Assembly (NCBI RefSeq): GCF_014898815.1
Contig: NW_026515433.1
Location: 766,501-830,500, forward strand
Origin: Panonychus citri
Lineage: Eukaryota; Arthropoda; Arachnida; Trombidiformes; Tetranychidae
DNA: 64,000 bases
Reading direction: 5' to 3'
Shown here: positions 30,957 to 40,580 of the stretch, one piece after another
Layout: each line of letters begins with the position of its first letter
How positions within the stretch are numbered: position 1 is the stretch's first letter
Made by a program: the position numbers and the translations under genes
The notes under the pieces: generated by a model
Seen by the model: the letters and a program-made list of their open reading frames with translations, nothing else
Database searches by the model: none
What the model was told of the DNA's origin: nothing

Positions 30957-31699
30957 ATGCATTTACAAAAATGGTTTTGATCTCTGAAGATGAATATAAA
31001 AACAAATGTCAGTTAATGAATACTAGTCTCATGAGAACAATAATGTCTATGAATTTAGATAATGCTGCAAAAGTTAGATTTGCTAATAATCTTTTACTGC
31101 AAAATATATCAAAAACACCAATAGAACAGCAAAAACCACTCAATTTAGAAGTGGATGAAGATCTTGAGAATCGTAATCGATCACTGGTTTGGTCTGAAAA
31201 TTCTGATGATCAAAAGTTTCAAAGTATACCCAATAATACAACAGAGTTTCATCAACAAACAGAAAAAATGAATGGGTCTGATAAGTTAATGTCAACCCCT
31301 CGTATTTCTCATGAAAACAAAGGTCTAGCAGATACAACAATCTCTTCGTTTACACAAAGGTCTAAAGCGAGTGAATTAGAAAAGGCTTTACGTGAAATCC
31401 CTTCTTTAGTAACAGAAGATGGGAAAGTACTACGAGTTAATGGAAGTGAATATCATAATAGTAATATCAGAAAAATTGTGAATTTTCTCTGTTTATTTAA
31501 GACTACACAAGCTAAAAAGATGATTACACCGATAGGTACAGAACGAGTAATACAGGAAATAGAAAAACTACCTTATCTTTTTAATCAGGTGAATAACACT
31601 CCTGCTTTAAGACGGTTTGGTGATAAAGGAAAATCATATGAAACATGGAGACAGATTTCGAGAATGAATACTTCTCCATTGAAAGAGTGGGAGCTTTAG
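30953..31699 (+). CDS. Hypothetical Polinton protein, 248 residues
   Basis: An intact ORF that overlaps the previous gene by ATGA and the integrase by 55 bases. The N-terminal third (LISEDEYKNKCQLMNTSLM) is followed by a polar, probably disordered stretch (about 60-130) and then a more ordered C-terminal part (KALREIPSLVTEDGKVLRVNGSEYHNSNIRKIV), perhaps a small DNA- or protein-binding domain. Its position before integrase is commonly occupied by a similar unknown in arthropod Polintons. I do not recognise a catalytic motif. Confidence 0.65.
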   Translation: MNAFTKMVLISEDEYKNKCQLMNTSLMRTIMSMNLDNAAKVRFANNLLLQNISKTPIEQQKPLNLEVDEDLENRNRSLVWSENSDDQKFQSIPNNTTEFHQQTEKMNGSDKLMSTPRISHENKGLADTTISSFTQRSKASELEKALREIPSLVTEDGKVLRVNGSEYHNSNIRKIVNFLCLFKTTQAKKMITPIGTERVIQEIEKLPYLFNQVNNTPALRRFGDKGKSYETWRQISRMNTSPLKEWEL

Positions 31700-32715
31700 G
31701 AGGAGTATATAGATTATATAGAGCATTAAAAAAGAAGTATCCAAGCCTATCATATCTAAAAGTTAAATCATGGTTAGAAAAACAGAATGCATACAATTTA
31801 TTCAAACAAGTCAAACGTAAATTCATAAGGTTGCCAATTATCGTTACATCAATAGACGAACAATGGCAGATTGATTTGATGGATTTATCCTGGCTACAAA
31901 AATCGAATAATGGTTATAAATATTTGATAAATGCAATAGATTGTTTAAGTAGATATGCATGGTCTGTTCCATTACAATCTAAATCTAGTGATGAAGTCAT
32001 AAAAGGACTAGTGAAAATATTTTCTTCTGGGAGGGTACCAAATAAAATACAAACCGATCAAGGGATGGAATTCAAAAATAGGAAAGTTCAAGTGTTCTTG
32101 AAAGAGAAAGGGATATTTTATTTTACAACTACAGATGATTCTGTAAAATGTGCAATAGTGGAACGTTTTAATAGAACATTGAGAATGAGATTATATAGAT
32201 ATTTGTTCTATAAAAATACACACAAGTATTATGATATCCTTGACAGTTTAGTAAAAAGTTATAATGACTCATACCATAGAACTATTCAGATGGCGCCCTC
32301 TGATGTGAATGAAGAAACTCGTTCACAGGTAATATTTAATATAAGAAAAACTCATAAAACTTTAAAAAGACTACAAAAACCATATACGATAGGAGAAAAA
32401 GTGCGTATAAGTAGACATAAAAAACTTTTTGAGAAAGGTGCAACAAGCAATTTCAGTGAAGAAATTTTTGAAATTATCAAAGTTAAGAAAACAGATCAAG
32501 GTTACATTTATCGATTGAAAGATACAGCTGGGGAAACTATAACTTCTTTATTCTATCACTACGAACTCACACCTGCAATACTTAGTGATCTATTCAACAT
32601 TGAAGTTCTTAGAACTCGGATAAATAAAAGAACAAAAAAGAAAGAATATTTTGTGCGGTGGATTGGATATCCAGACAAGTTCAATAGTTGGGTAGAAAAT
32701 GTGGAATCAACCTGA
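31645..32715 (+). CDS. DDE integrase with C-terminal chromodomain
   Basis: An intact 356-residue ORF. The N-terminal part contains GALGGVYRLYRALKKKYP and a helical WLEKQNAY region. The retroviral-type integrase core has D77 (QWQIDLMD), D138 (IQTDQGMEF) and E173 (IVERFNRTL); the last two are 35 apart, the classic D,D-35-E signature. A chromodomain follows at about 318-354 (YFVRWIGYPDKFNSWVENVE), which may direct insertion to particular chromatin. It catalyses insertion of the element and makes the short target duplication. It overlaps the preceding ORF by 55 bases and the next by 17. Confidence 0.95.
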   Translation: METDFENEYFSIERVGALGGVYRLYRALKKKYPSLSYLKVKSWLEKQNAYNLFKQVKRKFIRLPIIVTSIDEQWQIDLMDLSWLQKSNNGYKYLINAIDCLSRYAWSVPLQSKSSDEVIKGLVKIFSSGRVPNKIQTDQGMEFKNRKVQVFLKEKGIFYFTTTDDSVKCAIVERFNRTLRMRLYRYLFYKNTHKYYDILDSLVKSYNDSYHRTIQMAPSDVNEETRSQVIFNIRKTHKTLKRLQKPYTIGEKVRISRHKKLFEKGATSNFSEEIFEIIKVKKTDQGYIYRLKDTAGETITSLFYHYELTPAILSDLFNIEVLRTRINKRTKKKEYFVRWIGYPDKFNSWVENVEST

Positions 32716-34625
32716 TGAATATTTCCTGGAAGTAGTTTCCAACTCTTCTATGGAACATTTTCCTGAAAATACTCTAGCAAAATTCTCGAATAAACTCCCT
32801 TATCCAATACAATTGGATGGAGAATGGGTAGTTGCTATTCAAGAAATATTCTATCCAGTTGATGTTAAACCGTCTAAACGTAATTTGACAGTTCAGTTGT
32901 TAACTCATGGTTTGACAGATAAATTAAGTAAAGAAATTGAAATTGACTCTAGTGATGATTTGAATATGATTATCTCAACAATCAACAAGGCTTTTATGAG
33001 TTTATTTTTTTCAGTTATTAATGAGACAGATGTCAAAGAAGGAAAAGTCAAAAGATCAACTGATGATAATTTTGTAAATCCTGATCTATCTACATTGACT
33101 CTAGAAAAGTTGAATCTATTACCCCAACAGGAAAGAGAAAGTTTGTTGCAAAGAGTTAAAAAAACAACTCAAATGATCCTTGAAAACTTGAAGAAAGAGA
33201 TGTACAAATACAAACTTGAGTCAACTGATAAACAGGAAAAGATAAATAAACTGAATTCTTCATTAAGACAATATGTAGATGAAGTTGCTGAACTCAAAAA
33301 AGAGATTAAACAAAAACAGTTGAAAGATAAAGATTTGATAAAAGAGTCTCATCAAAACAAACAGCTTATAGAAGATAAAAATAGTCTTATCAAGCAATTG
33401 GAAGGTCGGATTGATGATCTTCATAAGAAAAATGAAGAGAATAAAAATATGGTTAAAACAGTTAAAAGTGAAAATCAACTTTTGGATGGAACGATTGCGC
33501 AAAAAAGTAAAGAAATGTATAAACTTACTGAAGAATATAAAACACAAAACAAAAATCTTTCTGATAAATTGGAAAAACTTCTACATGAAAAGATAATAAT
33601 ACAAAAAAATTCAAATGGTGATACTAAAGTCGTTGATGAAATCAAAAAATTAAATGATGAGATTGTTAAGTTAACTGAGGAAAAACAGAAAGCTGAACTT
33701 GATTTTAAGAATCAAAAAAGTCAAACAAATGTGCAAATAAATGAATTAACACTCAAATATAATTCATGTAAGCAAACTGAACACATTCTGGAATCAAATC
33801 TGAAGAGTCAACAACAAGACAATCTTGATCAAATAAAAAAATCACAACAGGAAATTAATACTTTGAAAGTGAAAGATCTAAATTGAAAGAAGAACTCACA
33901 ACAATGACTTTTGAACGTAGTCAATTGCAAAGTGAAATTATGCGTCTACAAGAAAAAGAAGTCGATTTTCTATCACAATTACAACATGAAAAAGAAAAGA
34001 CATCTAAATTACAACAGGATACTGAAAATAACTTGAAGGAGCTTGAATTAGAAAGGCAAAAACTACAGAATCAAGAAAATCTACTTTTAAAGCGTTTGTC
34101 TGAGTTAGGTATTGTTTTAAAAGATAAAAGGTGAAGCAATAATTAATGTAGATGATACAATGACAGTACCTGGTATAACTCATCATGATGGAAAAATAAT
34201 TGTGTTTCCAGGTCGACATAAGGATCGTATTTTCACACCATACTTTTCAGATGTCAACTTCATTTCTTCTTTAGGTTTGATGCAAATAGCTATTTGAATA
34301 TGATAGAAGCTTTCAATAGAGATCAAGAGCTTTTACAGCTCCTAAAAATTGTAATTTAAACTTTCGATCTCATCTCATGTTCATTCATTCAGATATAGTA
34401 GAGGAACATTTTGTTGGTAATAAGTCTGCTAGAGTAATGCAGTAGTGCCTATTAAATATGGTGTCAATCAGAAATGGTTCATGAAAATTCTTAAAACCAT
34501 TCTATTATCCAGTCAGATCTAATCGAATTGAAGATATCAACTTTGTTCTTTCTGATGAAATGGGTGAACCAGTGAAATTCAACTCTGGACGAGTGTTAGT
34601 AGGATTACATATTAAACGAAATTAA
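32699..34625 (+). pseudogene. Coiled-coil virion-like protein of Polintons, frame-broken
   Basis: It starts at ATG 32699, overlapping the integrase. The first 60 residues (EYFLEVVSNSSMEHFP, then WVVAIQEIFYPV) match the N-terminal domain of a protein conserved in arthropod Polintons, probably a minor virion or penton-like component. From about residue 145 a very long Lys/Glu/Gln/Leu heptad coiled coil runs for more than 300 residues. The frame shifts near 33880, returns to the original frame near 34130, breaks again near 34275, and meets further stops. Later pieces (VPGITHHDGKIIVFPG, MFIHSDIVEEHFVG, a final EPVKFNSGRVLVGLHI) look like the family's C-terminal domain. The gene is therefore recognisable end to end but not translatable as one protein. 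The coiled coil seems to separate two family domains. Confidence 0.65.
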
Positions 34626-34667
34626 TTGTATAAGAAATAGTCTAAAATTTTGATTATAAGAATAAAG

Positions 34668-35062
34668 ATGCTTCGTAAAGTTTACTGTGCTTGTGATTCT
34701 GATTTCACAAACTATTATAATTCACAAATCGGTTCTGGCTTTTCAGATATTACCGTTTTCGTGGTAGTCCATATCAAAGAGGATATGGATTCGGTAGTTT
34801 ATTCAGAAGGTTTGGTATTCCAGTTCTGAAGTTTTTAGGAAAACATGTTTTAAAAACTGGAGTTGATATAGGTCAAGATGTTTTAGATAATAAAAACATT
34901 AAAGATTCAATAAAATCTAGAGCTGTAATAGGTATGAAAGAAGCTGCTGGAGATTCTCTGACTAAACTTTCAAAGTTAGTTCAACAAGGTAAAGGAATAA
35001 AACGTAAACAGTATAAGAAAAGTACTAAACAACGAAAAATTAAGAAAGATATTTTCTCTTAA
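34668..35062 (+). pseudogene. Small minor-virion-like protein, one frameshift
   Basis: ATG 34668 opens a frame that reaches a Gly-rich start (NSQIGSGF), but the conserved remainder lies in another frame from 34742 to the TAA at 35060-35062. That remainder holds a Tyr/Arg/Gly region (GSPYQRGYGFGSLFRRF), a helical part (LKFLGKHVLKTGVDIGQDV), and a very basic tail. This layout is typical of a small Polinton protein placed next to the capsid gene and sometimes compared with adenovirus pVI. One break near 34738 separates the halves. It lies immediately before the major capsid gene (one base between stop and start). Function is inferred from position and composition. Confidence 0.6.
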
Positions 35063-35063
35063 A

Positions 35064-36274
35064 ATGGAATACCTACATCCATCTTCTCTACCAGCTAATA
35101 AAAGTGAACTCGATATATTTAATGTACCACCAACTCAAGTTGCTATTGATTCAGTATATGAAACTGATTATCGTCCTGCAGAAGTTTAGAATCTTCACGA
35201 TATGAATTGATAATTCCAGCATCGGAAGATTTTACAGATCTTAGTGCAACAATGTTACATATGAATATCAATATATTAAAAGGAGATAGTAAGGTTGTTA
35301 ATACAACCAATTTGGTGAAGCTAGTTTCTAATTTTGAAATGCATTATTTGAACAGATTGATTTATTTTAGGTTCAACTAATACTTCACTAATAACATGTA
35401 TCATTATCAAGCTTACATCGAAGACTTATTGTATAGATATCCAACTAATATCGATGAATCATTTATCAAAAATGCAACTATTGTTAGCGAGGACAAGACA
35501 TATGAATTATACTACAGATTACATCTTCCCCTCTGTTTGCAAGATAAACTTTTAATAAATGGAATACCCTTAGTGTTTAGATTTACAAGAAGTCAATCTA
35601 CATTTCCACTTATTAGAATGAAAGACGGAGATAAAGAAAATTACTCAATTCACATTTCAAATTTTACATTACATTTAACACGTGTTAAGCTATTTCCTGA
35701 TGCACATGCTTCAATTATACGTACTCTTGAAACTCATCCAGCAAAGTATTTCATAACTAGAGCGGATACAAAAAGTTTTACTATTCCTTCTGGTGTTTCA
35801 ACAATGACAATTTATTTGTTGGACAATTACAAAACAATTATAATAGGTTGTGTTAAAGAGGAAGCTCTTAACGGTGATATCAACCACAATCCATTCAATT
35901 TTGAAAATTTTAACATCAATCATATTTGTCTGAATATTGATGGTGTAATTTAAATATTCCTTACAAACCAGATTTCAATAAAGGGAATTGTATGAGTATT
36001 TAAGTCTATACAAAGCTCTTAATCAAGATGAAGGAATCCTCAAATAGAATTGACTTATGAACAATATAAGAATGGAAATGTTCTATTTGCATTCGATATC
36101 GGTGGACCTCTTGGTGCAGAAAGTGGTGTTTTATCACTTATAAAACGAGGAAAAATTAGACTGGAAATTAGGTTTGATAAAAGCATAACATCTTCTATAA
36201 AAGCTATCGTTTTCGGTCAATTTGACAACCTTATTACTATCGATAAAGATCGACAAGTGACGATTGACTATTAA
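35064..36274 (+). pseudogene. Major capsid protein (double jelly-roll type), multiply broken
   Basis: ATG 35064 begins MEYLHPSSLPANKSELDIF and VPPTQVAIDS, the usual start of Polinton major capsid proteins. The frame ends at TAG 35187-35189, continues in a second frame (YELIIPASEDFTDLSATML) until about 35330, is broken again near 35340-35385, and then runs open from 35396 to 35953 (YHYQAYIEDLLYRYP ... FTLHLTRVKLFPDAH). A last piece from about 36050 to 36274 contains LIKRGKIRLEIRF and FDNLITIDKDR. At least four interruptions make it non-functional as read. Total span (about 400 codons) fits the family. The protein would form the icosahedral shell. The link between pieces rests on order and recognisable family blocks. 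Confidence 0.75.
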
Positions 36275-36275
36275 A

Positions 36276-36699
36276 ATGACTAATATTGAAATAAATTTGA
36301 AGCTTAAAGATATTAAATGGTTCGGTGGTGTATTTCCTATTGATCGTTTGCCTGTTACATTTAAAAAACCGAAAGGTTTCATCATAAATACAGATCCTAA
36401 TTATAAAATCGGTACTCATTGGACTGCAGTTTATTTCACAAGACAGGAACTGCATTATTTTGATTCTTTCGAAGAGAACCTGAAGATGGTATTTTATCTT
36501 TTTGAAAGAAATGCAACTAGAGGATTCACATATTCAAAAAAAATATCAAGGAAACCAATCATCAGCATGTGGATATTTCTGTATTCTATTCATTATATTA
36601 GCAAATCACCCGAATCATTTTTTCAAGTTATTCAAAAAATGTAAATTTATCATAAATGAACGTCGATTGAAATATGTACTAAAAAACTATTTGACATAA
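36276..36699 (+). pseudogene. Adenain-like cysteine protease, one frameshift
   Basis: From ATG 36276 the first frame has WFGGVFPIDRLP, IINTDPNYKIG, catalytic His in GTHWTAVYF and the acidic partner in LHYFDSFEE. After the eight-A run at 36536-36543 the family continuation lies in the next frame: QSSACGYFC with the oxyanion Gln and catalytic Cys, then to a stop at 36697-36699. All catalytic residues exist but are split by one frameshift at a homopolymer. This could be a real mutation, a sequencing slip or, less likely, a programmed shift. In Polintons this protease is thought to mature virion proteins. It is the last gene before the right terminus. Confidence 0.75.
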
Positions 36700-36778
36700 A
36701 AAAAATCTCAAAAAAAGTGACTGCATGTATTAGCTCATTTTCTTTACTAATATTCAAAAATGGGCTAGAGCATGCAGT

Positions 36779-36788
36779 TTTTTACTAC
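36779..36788 (-). repeat. Right terminal inverted repeat
   Basis: TTTTTACTAC, the exact reverse complement of 20593-20602. Just inside is a palindrome with arms ACTGCATG (36719) and CATGCAGT (36771). Confidence 0.75.
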
Positions 36789-36795
36789 TGACTGA
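36789..36795. repeat. Right target-site duplication
   Basis: TGACTGA, identical to the copy at 20586-20592. Confidence 0.7.
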
Positions 36796-39700
36796 TGAAA
36801 AAGAAAGAGAAAAAGAAAGAGATAGGATGATGATAAAAGTCGTGGACTCATTAATTCATTTCTAAACCAATCAAGTTAGATCATTAATCTTAATCAACTG
36901 CACGACTGGAGTAATGGTTTATCCTTCAAGTTAAATTGTTATACTATTATTATTGTATCAGAACTTGAAATCGTTGAGAAAAAAAATTAAATCTAATATA
37001 AAATACACCAAATTGTAAATTCCTTCCGTTGGTTGAGGTCAATAAACATAAGAATTAAAAAGTTAATGATAATAGTTTACCAACGATGATCGGGTTGATT
37101 ATCATAATGATTAGCTGATTCCATGGCGAAATCAATCAACATTATGCTCGTAGTTGTTGTTGGTAAACAAGTTTAGTTTGTATTGTTTAATTGTCATTGT
37201 GATTATTATTATTATTATAATCATATTACGATGATAATCAATTAATCTTAGTGACTTCTAATTGAATCACTTTGATTAATCAATGGATTTTGGCATAAGT
37301 TAATTGTTGTGATCAATGGGAACATCTCTAGTAAATTTTGTGTAAGTTTTTCTTGTCAAAACTTTGTTGATATTGTTTTTTTTTCTTCTGCCTTAATTGC
37401 AAATAATCAGATTAATTGTGCAAATTAAGTGTGTTGTTGAACCAAATCTATGATTAAATGCAATTAAATTGTTGATTGTAGTTTGTATTTTGTTTTTCGC
37501 TGATTCTAATTTACTTGAATCATCAATTCTGGGCTTGGTTTAACTTTTATTATCTTCATCAATATATTGAGATATTTTGGTGAATTAAATTTAATTTAGA
37601 TGAAGATTAAGATGATTAAGATGATTAGCATGATGATGATGAAGATATTATGATTAAGATGATAGCCCAAAGTAATATTCATATGATTAACCTCAATTTA
37701 TTATAAGATGATTTAAGTTTCCGTTTCATGAATACACAATCAAAGACAATAATCACTTTCCAACTACTACCAAGTAATTAACAATTAATTGTAAAACTAC
37801 AGGGCAAGTGCATCAATATAAAGTAAATTAATTAACTAATTGCACTTGAATTACAATCATCATTATCATCATCATCTGCTTACGATCAAATTGCTGTGAA
37901 TAATCAAGAAGAAGAAAAAAAAATCAAATCAAATCAAATTAAATCAATGAATGAAATCTAATCAATTTAATTTTCATTTAATTTTCTTCTTGATTCTATC
38001 CAATGTTTTTCTGACTTTGGTAAAAGTAAAATTTGATTACCAATGTGAAAGTTTTTCTCCTTCCCAATTTGATTATGATTAAGATGATGATGATTATGAT
38101 GATTACACTTACGTTGATTATACTTTTTTCACTTGGAGTAAATTGTTGATTGAAAAAAAAATCGACTTGATAAATAATTAGTTTGAGCAGAAACAGCAAT
38201 CAGTAAAACCGGTTGTAAGTTTTAACCAAAACAACAACAATTTGAATGTTAATTAAAGTTGAAATTACAAGTTAATAAATAAGCACAAATGATAATATGT
38301 ATTAATGATAATGTTAATCATCATCAACATGATAAAGTTGATTTTCAACTTTTTCAGCCCAACAATCAACTTAATTGTTGTCTCTATGTTGTCTTAACTG
38401 TGAAAACTTCCGTTGGTAAATTTGTTGAATTTACAATTAATTGTGAATCCGAGTGTCTGGCTAATGTCAATGTGTATCTCTGATTGTGAATTAAAACTTA
38501 AATAAACACAAAAGGTAACAATTTATAAATTGTAACTCGATAAATATCCTCATCTATGGTCAGTGTTATTTGTTTGCTTGACCATTGCAATTGATTTGCT
38601 TTGGTCATTTCCTGTTTCCCTGTCACTGACCTTTTAAAGTTAAACCAAGTAAATAGAAAAGAAAAAAAATTTTCTCAAAAAATGACCAAAGGTTTTTTCG
38701 GACACTACAATTTATCCGTTGATTGTTGATGATTAATAATTTATATTTTACCTTATCAATTATCATTCGTCCTGTTTATTGATTGTTAAGGTCAACCGGA
38801 TATTGATTAAATCACAATCAATCAAATTATTGAATCAATTGATTAACCATTTTTATTTAATCAATACCAATAACGTTTAACCAACTGTCAAACTTTTCAT
38901 TGATTATTTCATTGTTAATGGTAACAATTAACTTTTTTTTTCAAAATTTGCTCAAAAAGTTATTCAATCAATTTGATTTCGAGGGCAACAATTAAATTAA
39001 CTCATAAATGTTAATTGTATTGATAAATAATGATGATGGTTAATAACCTGATTTTAATTGTTAATCATCAATCCTTGATAAAAGATAATTGGTAAATCAG
39101 GTTAATTCATCATCCCAATCAATGTTAGTTAGTTAATTACAAGGTTTCCTTAAAGTTGATTAAGATAATGATTATGTTAACAATTAACTGTAAACACGTT
39201 GATGGTTTAAAATTGTTTCTTCAAAAACTTTGTTACTTTGAAACTTTTTAATTGTTGATCAACTTTTTCCCCACTTTTCAACTTATCGTTAATTTAGATT
39301 AAAACAATTTACAATTAACTTTTTTTTTCTTGTTAATGTTTACTGTTCAATTGTTCACCTGATAAAACAATTAACAGTTTCGATAACAATTAATCATCTA
39401 ATTGTCTAATCCATTGAGAAAACAGTTGAAAAAACAGATTACAATTAAGAGTAAAAAAAAGTTTCATACAAACACAAATTTATATTGTTAATTGTAATTC
39501 AATTATGTAATTCAATTAAAATTTAATGTCAATCAAGTGTTGTGATGATTAAAAAAAACTATTGTAATTAGATTGCGAAAACCTAATCATCATTAATATC
39601 ATCATTGTGATACTCACATTTGAAATAATTAACCTTAATTGTTTGGAAACGACAGTAAAGCAAATAATGGAAATGAATCAACAATTAACGAAGAAAAAAA

Positions 39701-39840
39701 ATTTAAACAAAAGATATTAATGGTTGAGTTGATAATAGGAACAATTAATTCAATAACTCATGTAATAATTACTATCATCATCATCATCATTAGTGAATTA
39801 ATTAAATTGGCAAGAAATGGAAAAGAAAAATCGTCAATCA
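36796..39840. other. AT-rich non-coding DNA right of the Polinton
   Basis: 3 kb with no supportable gene. Short frames at 37996-38199, 38289-38483 and 39639-39854 have no domain and random-looking composition. A short hairpin with arms CAAGTGCA (37805) and TGCACTTG (37841) is present. It is presumed host DNA, perhaps the TET intron. Confidence 0.5.
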
Positions 39841-40047
39841 AATTAATTGTCTGAGCGTAAGCGAAGACTTTACTTCGAAAATTCAAAATTTGCTGGAACG
39901 ATAGCGATCGTAATTTTGGTTCAATCTTTATCAAATTTTCAGAATAGGTTCAGATGATGGTTCTCATCACCTGTATAGTTTTTGGTAAAGATTGGCCCAT
40001 TCCCGAAAATTAGTAATTTCTCTTCACGCTAGATAGCGACAGTGTCT

Positions 40048-40061
40048 ATCACCATGGCAAC
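40048..40061 (+). promoter_or_regulatory. X-box-like (RFX) site
   Basis: ATCACCATGGCAAC fits the ciliary-gene X-box consensus RTHNYYATRGNAAC at every position. It is a single site with no adjacent recognisable gene. Confidence 0.35.
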
Positions 40062-40084
40062 GAGCAAAATGCCGCTTCTTTTAA

Positions 40085-40480
40085 ATTTTTGCGTTTCTCT
40101 TTCTTTTCTTTCTTTCAGTCTTTCTCTCATTCTCTTTCTTTCAGTCTCTTTCTTTCAGTCTCTTTCTTTCAGTCTCTTTCTTTCAGTCTCTTTCTCTCAG
40201 TCTCTTTCTTTCAGTCTCTTTCTTTCAGTCTCTTTCTCTCAGTCTCTTTCTTTCAGTCTCTTTCAGGTCTCTTCTCTCTCAGTCTCTCTCTCAGTCTCTC
40301 TCTCAGTCTCTCTTTCAGTCTCTTTCTCAGTCTCTCTTTCAGTCTCTTTCTCTCAGTCTCTTTCTTCAGTCTCTCTCTCAGTCCTCTTTCTCTTGGTCTC
40401 TTTCTCTCAGTCTCTTTCTTCCAGTCTCTCTCAGTCTCTTTCTTTCAGTCTCTTTCTCTCTTTCTTTTCTCTTCCTCTTT
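40085..40480 (+). repeat. 14-bp pyrimidine minisatellite (CAGTCTCTTTCTTT)
   Basis: A tandem array of CAGTCTCTTTCTTT and variants (CAGTCTCTTTCTCT, CAGTCTCTCT), over roughly 400 bases. Two frames are open across it, giving Ser/Phe/Leu repeats, which I do not regard as genes. Confidence 0.9.
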
Positions 40481-40580
40481 CTCCTTCTTAACTCTCCCTC
40501 TTTCTCCTTTTCCTTTTCAGTCTCACTTTTCTTAGTCATACACGCGCTCAGACGTCACTGCCGCTTGCAGTATGCCTAGT

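Larger units (their letters stand above)
20592..36788 (+). mobile_element. Polinton/Maverick (adintovirus-like) element, 16.2 kb
   Basis: Defined by gene content and ends. It encodes a protein-primed family B DNA polymerase, a DDE integrase with C-terminal chromodomain, an FtsK/HerA-type packaging ATPase, an adenain-like protease and a double-jelly-roll-type major capsid protein. That set is diagnostic of Polintons. The ends are a perfect 10-bp inverted repeat (GTAGTAAAAA / TTTTTACTAC) flanked by the direct repeat TGACTGA (6-bp TGACTG if the element starts AGTAGT at 20592). All genes are intronless and tightly packed, and several overlap. The element adds a TATA-binding-protein homologue, a tandem-domain dUTPase and a satellite array. 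The capsid-related genes, protease and dUTPase carry frameshifts or stops, so it looks like a partly decayed copy. It lies in presumed TET intronic DNA. Confidence 0.92.
39841..40580. other. GC- and CpG-richer island with X-box and pyrimidine minisatellite
   Basis: A 740-base stretch that stands out from the AT-rich surroundings. It has several CpG words (gagcgtaagcg, acgatagcgatcg, ctagatagcgacag) at its left, a pyrimidine repeat in the middle, and cacgcgctcagacgtcac plus cgcttgcag at its right. CTGAGCG near 39852 is inverted at the right (CGCTCAG, about 40545). It could be a regulatory or promoter island or a small non-autonomous element; no coding capacity is apparent. Confidence 0.4.

Noticed and set aside
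31645..32715. Retrovirus or Ty3/Gypsy integrase
   Set aside because: The chromodomain integrase resembles that class, but there is no reverse transcriptase or LTR, and the neighbours are Polinton genes.
40042..40535. Ser/Phe/Leu-rich proteins
   Set aside because: Produced by a pyrimidine minisatellite open in more than one frame.
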